DNA from: Pedobacter planticolens
GTDB taxonomy: Bacteria; Bacteroidota; Bacteroidia; Sphingobacteriales; Sphingobacteriaceae
DNA: 64,000 nucleotides
Assembly (NCBI RefSeq): GCF_014172375.1
Contig: NZ_WNXD01000002.1
Coordinates: 434,001-498,000, forward strand
Reading direction: 5' to 3'
Shown here: in pieces, positions 26,332 through 34,873 of the stretch
Layout: each line of letters begins with the position of its first letter
Position numbering within the stretch: the first letter of the stretch is position 1
Made by a program: the position numbers and the translations under genes
Notes under the pieces: model-generated
The model's database searches: none
What the model saw: only the letters and a program-made list of their open reading frames with translations
Told to the model about the DNA's origin: nothing

Positions 26332-27468
26332 CTATTCAAAATAATTTAGAGTTTTAAACTCACCCTGTTTTAAATATTCGTCTTTTTTCATCAAATGCAA
26401 ATCTGCTTGCATCATATCTTTTACCAATGCTGGCAAATCATATTTAGGTTCCCAGCCCAATTGAGTTTTTGATTTAGTTGGATCACCCAATAACAAATCA
26501 ACCTCTGTTGGTCTAAAGTATTTCGGGTCTACCTTAACAACAGTCATGCCTAGTTTTAAACCATCTACATTTAATCCTAAACTTTCAACTTTCAATGGGT
26601 CGATATCAATAATTACGCCTTGTTCATTTGCGTCTTTTCCACTAAACTCAATTTCAATACCTAATTCTGCAAAACTCATACGTACAAAATCACGCACAGT
26701 GGTAGTAACACCTGTAGCAATCACAAAATCTTCTGCTTTTTCTTGTTGCAAAATTAACCACATGGCTTCAATATAATCTTTAGCATGTCCCCAATCACGT
26801 TGAGCAGAAAGATTACCAAGGTATAAGCAATTTTGCAAGCCTAAAGCAATTTTACAAGCCGCTCTTGTAATTTTACGAGTTACAAAAGTTTCTCCCCTTA
26901 ATGGACTTTCATGATTAAATAGAATCCCATTACAAGCAAACATACCATACGCTTCACGATAGTTCACAGTAATCCAATAGCCATAAATTTTAGCTACTGC
27001 ATAAGGAGAACGTGGATAAAAAGGCGTAGTTTCACTTTGAGGTACAGCTTGAACCAAACCGTATAATTCAGAGGTAGAAGCTTGATAAATTTTTGTTTTT
27101 TGAACCAAGCCCAAAATCCTAACGGCCTCTAATAAACGTAAAGTACCAATTCCATCTGCATTGGCAGTATATTCAGGCATTTCAAAACTTACTTGAACAT
27201 GGCTCATTGCAGCCAAATTATAAATCTCATCTGGCTGAGTTTCCTGAATAATGCGGATAAGATTAGTAGAATCTGTTAGATCACCATAATGCAATTTGAA
27301 ATGCACATTGTTTTCATGCTGATCTTGATATAAATGATCAATTCGATCAGTATTGAACAAAGAGGAGCGTCTTTTTATACCATGTACAAAATATCCTTTT
27401 TTTAACAAAAACTCGGCTAAGTAAGCCCCATCTTGACCTGTAACACCTGTTATTAAAGCAACTTTCAT
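26332..27468 (-). CDS. gmd: GDP-mannose 4,6-dehydratase
   Basis: 378 aa, the normal length of Gmd. NADP motif [10 protein letters not shown] at 8-17, catalytic T132/S133/E134 in ASTSELYG, and Y156/K160 in [26 protein letters not shown] and the C-terminal [14 protein letters not shown] are diagnostic. It makes GDP-4-keto-6-deoxy-D-mannose, the precursor of GDP-fucose, rhamnose or perosamine. It is the first gene after the promoter at 27497-27504 and 16 bp before the exporter. A clear GDP-fucose synthase (Fcl) is not in the window; an SDR at 4933-5805 might reduce the product. Confidence 0.95.
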   Translation of the reverse strand: MKVALITGVTGQDGAYLAEFLLKKGYFVHGIKRRSSLFNTDRIDHLYQDQHENNVHFKLHYGDLTDSTNLIRIIQETQPDEIYNLAAMSHVQVSFEMPEYTANADGIGTLRLLEAVRILGLVQKTKIYQASTSELYGLVQAVPQSETTPFYPRSPYAVAKIYGYWITVNYREAYGMFACNGILFNHESPLRGETFVTRKITRAACKIALGLQNCLYLGNLSAQRDWGHAKDYIEAMWLILQQEKAEDFVIATGVTTTVRDFVRMSFAELGIEIEFSGKDANEQGVIIDIDPLKVESLGLNVDGLKLGMTVVKVDPKYFRPTEVDLLLGDPTKSKTQLGWEPKYDLPALVKDMMQADLHLMKKDEYLKQGEFKTLNYFE

Positions 27469-27910
27469 AGATTATTTGAACAATTTTTAATGATTGCGAA
27501 GATACAGATTAATTTTTGCTGAAAGAAAATTAATCTTTTATAGAGTATGGTCGCTATAAATAATAAATATAGCACTGAAGAATGGTGTAAAACGACAACC
27601 TCTTTTTGATAATTTGATACGAATGATTTTTTTTGAATGGCAAATCACGAAATACCTTTTTTATTAAAATTCGATAGATTTATGTTATAACGCTCCCTTC
27701 GGCACATTTAAAATAAGATATAAATGAGCAGCAAAGTAGGGCCATCTAACGGTATAGAGCACATATAAAACATATCGAATGCATATGCTACTAACCTCAA
27801 TCCCATTAAAAATATACATTAAGTTTAATATAAACACGTTAAGCTCTTCACAATAGGATTGCTTAGTAGGCAAAAATAATGATGTGTTTAACTGTGTTTA
27901 ATCTAAAACA
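27469..27910. other. 442-bp intergenic region between the nucleotide-sugar dehydrogenase gene and gmd
   Basis: Contains the gmd promoter near its left end. The rest is AT-rich with no convincing gene; a 62-codon minus-strand open frame at 27685-27873 has no recognisable features. Two direct copies of TGTGTTTAA lie at about 27882-27902. I see no hairpin-plus-T-run terminator for the upstream gene, so a long leader or read-through is possible. Confidence 0.5.
27497..27504 (-). promoter_or_regulatory. Bacteroidota-type promoter of the gmd-led operon
   Basis: Minus strand reads TATCTTCG, one base from the phylum -7 consensus TAnnTTTG, with TTTC 20 bp upstream as a possible -33 box. The likely transcription start is about 20 nt before the gmd ATG at 27468. 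It is the only good promoter match I found driving the long downstream operon. Confidence 0.5.
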
Positions 27911-29194
27911 TTACAATCTAGCATCTATTAGCTTACGATCTATAAAGGATTTAGTATCAAAAATTAGGGCACCAGTATCTTTTAAAGTAGCATAATCGAT
28001 GGCTGTAAATTCATGATGTGCAACAGCTAAAATAACAGCAGCATAATTTTGGGAAGATATTTTATCTAAAAGTTTAATGTCGTATTCATCCTCAACTTCA
28101 ACTTTATTCGCCCATGGGTCAAATACGTCTACTGTTATACCAAAGGACTTTAATTCTTTATAAATATCAATTACACGAGTATTTCTGATATCTGGACAGT
28201 TTTCTTTAAAAGCAAAACCAAGAATAAGAACGTTGGAACCACTAACTACTTTATCTTGAGCAAGCATCATCTTAACAACCTTTTTAGCTACAAACATTCC
28301 CATATTATCATTTACTCTACGCCCAGACAAAATCACCTCTGGTTTATACCCTAATAACTCAGACTTATAGGCTAAATAATATGGATCAACACCAATGCAG
28401 TGCCCACCAACCAAACCAGGTTTATAGTTCAAAAAATTCCACTTTGTACTAGCGGCCTCAAGCACATCAGCAGTATCAATATTCATCTTATCAAAAATCA
28501 ATGCCAATTCATTTACAAATGAAATATTGACATCTCTTTGTGCATTTTCAATAGCCTTAGACGCTTCCGCAACCTTTATACTTGGAGCCAAATGTGTCCC
28601 AGCAGTAATAATACTAGCATATAAATTATTGATAAATTGAGCGATTTCTGGTGTTGAACCAGAGGTAACTTTTTTGATTTTTGTTAAGGTATTAATCTTA
28701 TCTCCAGGATTAATTCGTTCCGGAGAATAACCGCAAAAGAAATCTTGATTATACTTTAGTTTTGAATATTTTTCAAGAATAGGGACGCAATCTTCCTCAG
28801 TACAACCTGGATAAACGGTAGATTCATAAATGACAATATCATCCTTCTTCAATATTTTACCCAGCATTGCTGATGCAGTTAGTAAAAAATTTAAATCGGG
28901 TGTTTTTAAATGACCTATCGGGGTTGGAACAGTAACGATATAAATACTGCAATTTTGAATAGCTGAAGTGTCAAAAGACAGTACTAACCCTTTGCTAAGA
29001 ATTTTTTCTTCAAGCACCTCTTTTAAATCATCAAGATTTGCTTCTAACGTTGTATCAATTCCAGTCTTTAATTCATTAATGCGGTTTTCATCAATATCAA
29101 AACCAATGACTTGATATTTTTTAGCAAATTCTATCGCCAATGGCAAACCAACATACCCTAATCCAATAACTGCGATTTTAATCTGCTGGCTCAT
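27911..29194 (-). CDS. UDP-N-acetyl-sugar 6-dehydrogenase (WecC/TviB/WbpA type)
   Basis: 427 aa member of the UDP-glucose/GDP-mannose dehydrogenase family. NAD motif IGLGYVGLPLA at about 10-20, the catalytic cysteine in GGHCIGVDPYY near 270, and the ESTVYPGCTEE segment at about 124, which is typical of the TviB/WbpA branch. It oxidises a UDP-HexNAc at C6 to the uronic acid with two NAD. It sits 5 bp after rfbA. The uronic acid could be a component of the same polysaccharide. TviB-like (UDP-GlcNAcA) versus WecC-like (UDP-ManNAcA) cannot be decided by eye, though the wording is nearer to TviB. Confidence 0.85.
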   Translation of the reverse strand: MSQQIKIAVIGLGYVGLPLAIEFAKKYQVIGFDIDENRINELKTGIDTTLEANLDDLKEVLEEKILSKGLVLSFDTSAIQNCSIYIVTVPTPIGHLKTPDLNFLLTASAMLGKILKKDDIVIYESTVYPGCTEEDCVPILEKYSKLKYNQDFFCGYSPERINPGDKINTLTKIKKVTSGSTPEIAQFINNLYASIITAGTHLAPSIKVAEASKAIENAQRDVNISFVNELALIFDKMNIDTADVLEAASTKWNFLNYKPGLVGGHCIGVDPYYLAYKSELLGYKPEVILSGRRVNDNMGMFVAKKVVKMMLAQDKVVSGSNVLILGFAFKENCPDIRNTRVIDIYKELKSFGITVDVFDPWANKVEVEDEYDIKLLDKISSQNYAAVILAVAHHEFTAIDYATLKDTGALIFDTKSFIDRKLIDARL

Positions 29195-29199
29195 TATAT

Positions 29200-30060
29200 T
29201 TATTTAATAATTTTCAACAAATACTCTCCATAACCACTTTTCACCAAAGGTGTGGCAATTTTTTTCAATTGTTCAGCATCAATAAAACCCATTCGATAAG
29301 CGATTTCTTCAATACATCCAATTTTTAAACCTTGTCGCTCTTCTATGATTTGAACAAATTGCCCTGCTTGCATTAATGAGGAAAAAGTTCCCGTATCTAG
29401 CCAAGCAGTTCCCCGACTTAACACACCAACTTTTAACTTACCTTGTTCTAAATAAACTTTATTCACATCGGTAATTTCATATTCTCCACGTGGCGATGGT
29501 TTAATATTTTTTGCAATATCAACTACAGAATTATCATAAAAATATAATCCTGGAACTGCATAATCTGATTTTGATTGAGTTGGTTTCTCTTCAATAGATA
29601 TAGCATTTTTATCTTTATCAAATTCTACAACGCCGTATCTTTCTGGATCTGAAACCTGATAAGCAAACACAACGCCGCCATCAGGATCTGAACTAGCTTG
29701 AAGCAACTTTGCCATGCCATCTCCATGAAAAATATTATCTCCAAGTACTAATGCAACTTTATCTTTTCCAATAAACTTTTCGCCAATTACAAAAGCCTGA
29801 GCTAAACCATTTGGTTCGTGTTGCACAGCATAACTAAATTTACAGCCTAAATTAGCTCCATCACCTAATAACTTCTCAAAGTTTGGCAAATCATGTGGTG
29901 TAGAAATAATTAAAACTTCTTTAATTCCAGCCAACATTAAAGTTGATAATGGATAATAAATCATCGGCTTATCGTAAACTGGCATCATTTGTTTACTACA
30001 GGCAAGTGTTAAGGGATGTAAACGAGTTCCGCTACCGCCAGCTAAAATTATTCCTTTCAT
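29200..30060 (-). CDS. rfbA: Glucose-1-phosphate thymidylyltransferase
   Basis: 286 aa, normal length for RmlA. The N-terminal [13 protein letters not shown] at 6-18, [19 protein letters not shown], the GDNIFHGDG metal-site and TAWLDTGT motifs are all present. It makes dTDP-glucose. The rest of the dTDP-rhamnose pathway (rfbB, rfbC, rfbD) is not in this window, so either these lie elsewhere or dTDP-glucose is used for another sugar. It is 5 bp upstream of the dehydrogenase gene and 51 bp downstream of the DUF3109 gene; I see no clear promoter in that gap. Confidence 0.93.
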   Translation of the reverse strand: MKGIILAGGSGTRLHPLTLACSKQMMPVYDKPMIYYPLSTLMLAGIKEVLIISTPHDLPNFEKLLGDGANLGCKFSYAVQHEPNGLAQAFVIGEKFIGKDKVALVLGDNIFHGDGMAKLLQASSDPDGGVVFAYQVSDPERYGVVEFDKDKNAISIEEKPTQSKSDYAVPGLYFYDNSVVDIAKNIKPSPRGEYEITDVNKVYLEQGKLKVGVLSRGTAWLDTGTFSSLMQAGQFVQIIEERQGLKIGCIEEIAYRMGFIDAEQLKKIATPLVKSGYGEYLLKIIK

Positions 30061-30111
30061 TGTGATTTGACGTGAGATTCGTCTTTGCTTTAAATTGTTT
30101 AATTATAAATA

Positions 30112-30678
30112 TTAATCCTTTGAATTTACACTATTTTCCAATTCAGTATACCATTCCAAACCGTATTTTCTAATTAAAGGTTCTTTTAGAAATTGATACA
30201 CTGGCACCTTAAGTTCTCTACCAAAAGTACAAGCATCATGGCAAATGTGCCATCTATCGTAATTTAATACATCAAATTCTGGGTATTTAGTAATTCGTAT
30301 CGGATATAAATGACAAGAAATTGGCTTTTTCCAATCTACCAAACCTTGTTCGTAGGCCTTTTCAATAGCACACTTTGTAATTCCATTTTCGAAAGTTACA
30401 TAAGCACATTCTTTATGCCCATCTACACAGGGTGTAGTTAAATCTCCATCTGCATCTATTACAGAAGTTCCTTGTTCTTCAATCGCCTTAATCCCTTTGG
30501 GAGCTAGTAAATGCTTTATTTTAGGGTAAATCTCAGCTAAAATTGCGGTCTCTGCTACTTCTAATGGAGCACCTGCATCACCTTCTACACAACAAATCCC
30601 TTTGCATTTGCTCAAATTGCACACAAACTTTTCACTAATTACATCTTCATGCACTAAAGCACCTTGTACTTCTATCAT
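30112..30678 (-). CDS. DUF3109 family cysteine-rich protein
   Basis: 188 aa. It has the DUF3109 layout: VCNLSKCKGICCVEGDAGAP at about 19-38 as a cysteine cluster, PCVDGHKECAYV at mid-protein, and ISCHLYPIRI and WHICHDACTFG later. The spacing of cysteines suggests a bound metal or Fe-S cluster, related to the YkgJ zinc/iron cluster proteins. Function is unknown. It follows the DUF3108 gene by 7 bp and is likely the last gene of the DUF2480-DUF3108-DUF3109 operon. This combination is widespread in Bacteroidota and is not specifically linked to the glycan genes. Confidence 0.85.
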   Translation of the reverse strand: MIEVQGALVHEDVISEKFVCNLSKCKGICCVEGDAGAPLEVAETAILAEIYPKIKHLLAPKGIKAIEEQGTSVIDADGDLTTPCVDGHKECAYVTFENGITKCAIEKAYEQGLVDWKKPISCHLYPIRITKYPEFDVLNYDRWHICHDACTFGRELKVPVYQFLKEPLIRKYGLEWYTELENSVNSKD

Positions 30679-30685
30679 TTATTTA

Positions 30686-31456
30686 TTATTTCCCTATCGG
30701 ATATCTTAATCCTTCGGCAGATTTAATTTCTAAGGTTACTGAACCAACTAAAATTTCTACTTCGGCTTTTACTGGCACTCTGTTGCCATCATCAGTAATC
30801 CAAAGATACAGTTTACTATCTTTTTTAAAGATACGGCCAGGCTTAATTGATGGACTAAACTTTAAGCATCTAATTGTACCCAACTTGCTTTTTATACTTT
30901 CTTTACCCACATATTGAATCTCCAATTGAGATATTTCATCACCCAAAAAATAATTGAGCTTAAATTTATCTCCAATTTTTAATTTCGCAATGTCTAAACT
31001 GCGAGAAAAATAATAGGCAGAAACTAAATCGAAAGTTTGCGTAGTTGGTGTGGCGAAAGTCCCTTTATTGGCAACTACTTTTTTCGAATCCTGATAAAAT
31101 CTAGCTTTATCTTGTCTACGATAACTTGCTTCACGAATATTCTCTTGATAGAAGTAAGGCGTTAAGTCTGTTTTATCAATATACGAATCATAATGATCTC
31201 TTACTTTATAAAATATATCAAAAGTACCTGACGTTTGCGCATCTACAACTAGTCTGTATACGGGCTTATTATCAAACTTAACATCAGAGGCCATTACTTT
31301 TATCGTTGCTTCTGCAGCCGTAAGAAAGCCATATTTTAGCTTATAACTCAATACCTCTCCTTCTTTAAAGATGGGCTCTTTTTTTAAAGGTAGCTCTTGT
31401 GCCGAACTACTAAATCCGATTAAACCGAGAGTAAGAAATAAAATTAGTTTTCTCAT
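30686..31456 (-). CDS. DUF3108 secreted protein
   Basis: About 256 aa starting at the internal Met of MRKLILFLTLGLIGFSSSAQ, which gives a proper signal peptide; a frame four codons longer uses a TTG. The EVLSYKLKYGFLTAAEATIKV segment after it is the DUF3108 signature. The protein is predicted to be periplasmic and mostly beta-strand. Function is not known. It lies between DUF2480 (33-bp gap) and DUF3109 (7-bp gap), so the three are probably co-transcribed. Confidence 0.85.
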   Translation of the reverse strand: MRKLILFLTLGLIGFSSSAQELPLKKEPIFKEGEVLSYKLKYGFLTAAEATIKVMASDVKFDNKPVYRLVVDAQTSGTFDIFYKVRDHYDSYIDKTDLTPYFYQENIREASYRRQDKARFYQDSKKVVANKGTFATPTTQTFDLVSAYYFSRSLDIAKLKIGDKFKLNYFLGDEISQLEIQYVGKESIKSKLGTIRCLKFSPSIKPGRIFKKDSKLYLWITDDGNRVPVKAEVEILVGSVTLEIKSAEGLRYPIGK

Positions 31457-31489
31457 ACAGCTATGCAAACAAAAAGCACTCCAAAATTG

Positions 31490-32005
31490 CTAGTCCTTTC
31501 TTTTGTAAATTGGAACGGTAGAGCAAGGCTCTCCATACATAATGCTTTTAACTACTGGGGTTAATAAGGCAGTAATTTCTACATAAGCGGAAACTGGCAC
31601 CTCTAAATCTGCACATCCTTTAATTACTACACGTTCTCCAGCAAATTCATTAATGTTAATTTTAGCTAATGCTTTTGTATACAATACTGTTTCTAAGGTT
31701 TCAAGACTGCCAAAAACTACTTCATTTGCAAAAGGTTTCATTCTATTGGCTAATAACATATACGCCCAAGTGGGCACAATTGCATCAGCGCTACATATAA
31801 TCGCTATGTTTTTATTTTGGTATTGTTCCCAGTTATGTTCTTTTATAAATGCTCTAAAATCCTGCTCTTTTAATATCAATCCATGAAATAGATTGTCTTT
31901 AATATCATACACCAATCGTTCTCCTTTGTGGAAATACTCCTCTAAATTTAAAGTAACCAATCCGCTTGAAGCTACTTTATTAACGATGTTTTCTTGAATA
32001 TCCAT
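31490..32005 (-). CDS. DUF2480 family protein
   Basis: 171 aa soluble protein. Landmarks are LVTLNLEEYF near 16, FHGLILKEQDFRAFI, a central IICSADAIVPTWAYMLLA, and GCADLEVPVSAYVEIT near the C-terminus, matching the DUF2480 family of Bacteroidota. Function is unknown. It begins only 18 bp after the terminator of the ppiD-like gene, so it is either transcribed by read-through or from a promoter I cannot see. No transmembrane segment or signal peptide is present. Confidence 0.8.
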   Translation of the reverse strand: MDIQENIVNKVASSGLVTLNLEEYFHKGERLVYDIKDNLFHGLILKEQDFRAFIKEHNWEQYQNKNIAIICSADAIVPTWAYMLLANRMKPFANEVVFGSLETLETVLYTKALAKININEFAGERVVIKGCADLEVPVSAYVEITALLTPVVKSIMYGEPCSTVPIYKRKD

Positions 32006-32011
32006 GGCTCT

Positions 32012-32050
32012 TAAAAATAAAAAACCGCTCTAACTAAAGTTAGAACGGTT
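32012..32050 (-). terminator. Rho-independent terminator of the ppiD-like gene
   Basis: Stem AACCG-C-TCTAAC / GTTAGA-A-CGGTT (32023-32034 with 32039-32050, one mismatch) with a TAAA loop. On the minus strand the stem is followed by a T-rich run (32012-32022). It lies 20 bp after the stop of the ppiD-like gene. Confidence 0.85.
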
Positions 32051-32070
32051 ACAAAATTACGTAAATAAGA

Positions 32071-34164
32071 TTAATAGAATTTCACTCTATTGTCTTTTAT
32101 ATCACTTTTATCTTGCAATGCTTGGAAAGCTGCGCCTAAAGAGCGTTGTGTAATTCCTAATAGCATTGTTTCTTTTTGTTTAAACATATTATCTATAGGC
32201 GCAGGATTAGCAAATCCATCTACTACAAATACATATACACCTTTTTCTCCAGTTACTGGTTTAGATAATTTACCAACTTTAGAACCAAATACAGTACCTA
32301 TTACTGCATTTTCTTGCGCTAAACCAGGGATAATTGGATTAGCAAATACCATGTTTTGAACAGGTATTGCTGCTTTTCCTAATTTAGAAGCCACTTGATC
32401 AATAGCATTGCTACCAGCTAAGGCTTTATTAATTTTATCAGCTAATAACTTCGCTTTTACAGCGTTCATCACCATTGGTTGAATTTGTTTCTTAACATCT
32501 TCTAAAGACAATTGGCCTTTTGGTTTCACATCTGTTAAATGAGCTACCACAAAACCATCTTCCATAGTATATACTTGAGGAAGAACATCACCTTTTTCTG
32601 CTTCGTAAGCATCTCTAATTAATGGGCGAGGACTATCTAATCCTGGAGCATAACCTTGTGTTGGAGCTATTTTATCAGCAACTGCAACAGTATAACCTTT
32701 TTGTTGTGCAAGCGAGCTAAAAGTTGCTGCTTTAACGTCATTTAAGAAACTAATTGCTTTTTTATACGCCGCATCTCTAGTTTTAGAACTTGGAGCTAAA
32801 CTTTTCTCAATATAAGCTAGTTTAGCAACTTTAGAAGAACCAATTTGTTTCTCAATTTTAATTACATGAATTCCGAATTGAGATTTAACTACTTTAATAT
32901 CTCCCGTTTTACCATTAAAAGCAGCATTTTCAAATTCTGCAACCATTGTATTACGAGCAAATGTTCCTAAATCTCCACCTTTATCTTTAGAACCATCTAT
33001 ACTGTATTTTTTAGCTAATTCTCCGAAATTACTACCACCTTGAGCTAATGATTTTAAAGAGTCTGCTAACTTAAATGCTGCAGCTTCTCCAATTTTACTT
33101 GCATCAATTAAAATATGGCTTGCTTTTACCGAATCTGGAGAGAAACGCGTATCAATTACCTTCACTAACTTATATGAATTACCAGATAAAACTGGTCCAT
33201 AATAACTACCTGCCGGATAATTGAAAATAACTGAATCTACAGCTGGATCTAATTTACCTTTAGAGATATACGTATAAGGAACTTTTACATCAGAATTATT
33301 TGCTGCAAACAATGAATCGTTTGGCGTAGTTTTAAAATCTGCTGCTAACTTTTCTACTTGAGTTTTTGCTGCTGCGCTATCTGCTGCTGTTGGCTTAATG
33401 CTGAAATGAACATATTCAAATCCGCGAGTTTCGCTAGGATTATCAAAACGTTTTTTATTAGCGTCATAATAAGCTTGATAATCAGCATCTGTCAATTTTA
33501 CTGCTGCGTCTAAAATAGAACTGTAATCTAAATTAACATATTTAAAACTAGCTAGTTTATTACGGTTGTTATATTCGTCGTTAGCTTCTAAAGAAGTAAC
33601 ATAAACAGAATTACGAATAAGGTTAGTATATTTTTGCTGCAAAGTTTGTTTTTCTATTTCTGCTTGCAACATATCCCATTGTTGTTTTAGTTTTGGATCT
33701 TTTTGTTGCGCTTTTAACGAACTTAAAACTGCCGAACGGTCTACTTGACCAGTTTGTTGGTTACCAAAGTATTGTACAATTAACGGGCTAGGATTTTTTC
33801 CTTGCAATAAATCAAATAGCTCATCACTAGAAACAGTTAAACCTAAACGTGTGTATTCTTTAGTTAAAAGTTTACCAGCAATTTCCGACTGCCATGCGTT
33901 ATCTACAGCCATAGCTTGCATTTGTGCATTTACGCTACCACCATATTGTTGCTTAAATTGTGCAACGCTTTGCTCTACTTTCGGATTAAATTCTTCGTAT
34001 TTAATTTCCTCACCATCAATTGAGCCAACGGTGTTTCTAGATGAACCAAAAAGTGAAGAACTGTGCTGAAGCAGAGGTTCTAAAACAAATAATGCTAATA
34101 CCACCGCAATACCTCCAACTAGAAAATACCCCATCTTGGTACGCATGAATGTCATTAATCCCAT
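32071..34164 (-). CDS. Periplasmic peptidyl-prolyl isomerase/chaperone (PpiD/SurA-like)
   Basis: 697 aa. An N-terminal membrane anchor (about residues 13-33) is followed by a SurA-N-like chaperone domain (GSIDGEEIKYEEFNPKVEQSV from ~46) and a parvulin domain at about 345-445 with VKASHILID, GGDLGTFARNTMVAEFE and FGIHVIKIE. A third, partly parvulin-like part is at 475-640. This is PpiD organisation: an inner-membrane-tethered folding helper for secreted and outer-membrane proteins. The promoter TATCTTGC and terminator flank it, so it is probably its own transcription unit. It is just downstream of the lptC group. Confidence 0.88.
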   Translation of the reverse strand: MGLMTFMRTKMGYFLVGGIAVVLALFVLEPLLQHSSSLFGSSRNTVGSIDGEEIKYEEFNPKVEQSVAQFKQQYGGSVNAQMQAMAVDNAWQSEIAGKLLTKEYTRLGLTVSSDELFDLLQGKNPSPLIVQYFGNQQTGQVDRSAVLSSLKAQQKDPKLKQQWDMLQAEIEKQTLQQKYTNLIRNSVYVTSLEANDEYNNRNKLASFKYVNLDYSSILDAAVKLTDADYQAYYDANKKRFDNPSETRGFEYVHFSIKPTAADSAAAKTQVEKLAADFKTTPNDSLFAANNSDVKVPYTYISKGKLDPAVDSVIFNYPAGSYYGPVLSGNSYKLVKVIDTRFSPDSVKASHILIDASKIGEAAAFKLADSLKSLAQGGSNFGELAKKYSIDGSKDKGGDLGTFARNTMVAEFENAAFNGKTGDIKVVKSQFGIHVIKIEKQIGSSKVAKLAYIEKSLAPSSKTRDAAYKKAISFLNDVKAATFSSLAQQKGYTVAVADKIAPTQGYAPGLDSPRPLIRDAYEAEKGDVLPQVYTMEDGFVVAHLTDVKPKGQLSLEDVKKQIQPMVMNAVKAKLLADKINKALAGSNAIDQVASKLGKAAIPVQNMVFANPIIPGLAQENAVIGTVFGSKVGKLSKPVTGEKGVYVFVVDGFANPAPIDNMFKQKETMLLGITQRSLGAAFQALQDKSDIKDNRVKFY

Positions 34165-34198
34165 ATTATTCTTATTTTTTATTTTTTTTTAAGAGGGC

Positions 34199-34206
34199 GC
34201 AAGATA
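34199..34206 (-). promoter_or_regulatory. Promoter of the ppiD-like gene
   Basis: Minus strand reads TATCTTGC, close to TAnnTTTG, with a GTTTTC block 18-20 bp upstream as a -33 box. The start codon is about 35 bp downstream; a run of nine A on the coding strand lies in the leader. Confidence 0.4.
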
Positions 34207-34294
34207 CAAATTTGCAACTAATTAGAAAACATTAAATTTTATTTGATCTTTATCATGAAACTTACACTAAATTAAGTGCTTACCTAGCCAAATA

Positions 34295-34873
34295 TTATGG
34301 CGTTAAATCGCCTTTTACGTAGGTTGTTCCAGATGCTTGAATAATCTTGTATGTACTGAAATCTTGCGGTGCCGTAAACTCGGTCCCTGTAGCTACGCTT
34401 CCATCTTTTTTTGAAGTTACTGTGCCATAGGGCGAAGAATACATCCGTTTATTTTCATCCCATATTAATTCTTCTGTAGTAAAAGTAATTTGATCATTTA
34501 CTACAATTACATTTTTTCTGAAGATGGTTATTTTTTCGGTTTGCTTATTAATGGCATAGCCAGATGTAATTGTTCCGGTAGGTTTAAGAAAATCGTTATA
34601 GAATTCTATTTTAACTCCTTTTGGCATTTCATTATACATAGCACCTTGAGATGGGGTGACTTTGTCTAATATTGGAGCATAGCCTTTTGCTTTTACCTTT
34701 GCAGAATCACTATAAATAATATCAACACCGTACGAGCGGTCGGTACTTAAGGTTATTTTTTTGGCAGAAATAGAAGTGGCATTTTTTAAATCGTCATCAC
34801 CGCAAGATGATAAGATCATTAATTGCACTAAAAAGAGAGTTAAAATACCAGATTTAATCCCCGACGTTTTCAT
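34295..34873 (-). CDS. lptC: LPS export ABC transporter periplasmic protein LptC
   Basis: 192 aa. It has a lipoprotein signal with lipobox LSSC (C24), unlike the membrane-anchored LptC of E. coli. The body holds beta-jellyroll strands of the LptC/OstA family: ISAKKITLSTDRSYGVDIIYSD, KGVKIEFYND, ITSGYAINKQTEKITIFRKNVIV, TTEELIWDENKRMYSS. It should pass lipopolysaccharide from LptBFG to LptA. Its start shares one base with the upstream OMP gene stop. The link with a PpiD-like foldase and a beta-barrel protein gives this stretch an envelope-biogenesis theme. Confidence 0.85.
   Translation of the reverse strand: MKTSGIKSGILTLFLVQLMILSSCGDDDLKNATSISAKKITLSTDRSYGVDIIYSDSAKVKAKGYAPILDKVTPSQGAMYNEMPKGVKIEFYNDFLKPTGTITSGYAINKQTEKITIFRKNVIVVNDQITFTTEELIWDENKRMYSSPYGTVTSKKDGSVATGTEFTAPQDFSTYKIIQASGTTYVKGDLTP

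Noticed and set aside
27685-27873. 62-codon minus-strand ORF in the intergenic region
   Set aside because: No recognisable motif, no start-site context, composition of random AT-rich DNA.
32090-32359. 89-codon plus-strand ORF in the ppiD-like gene
   Set aside because: Shadow of a conserved gene; no signal of its own.
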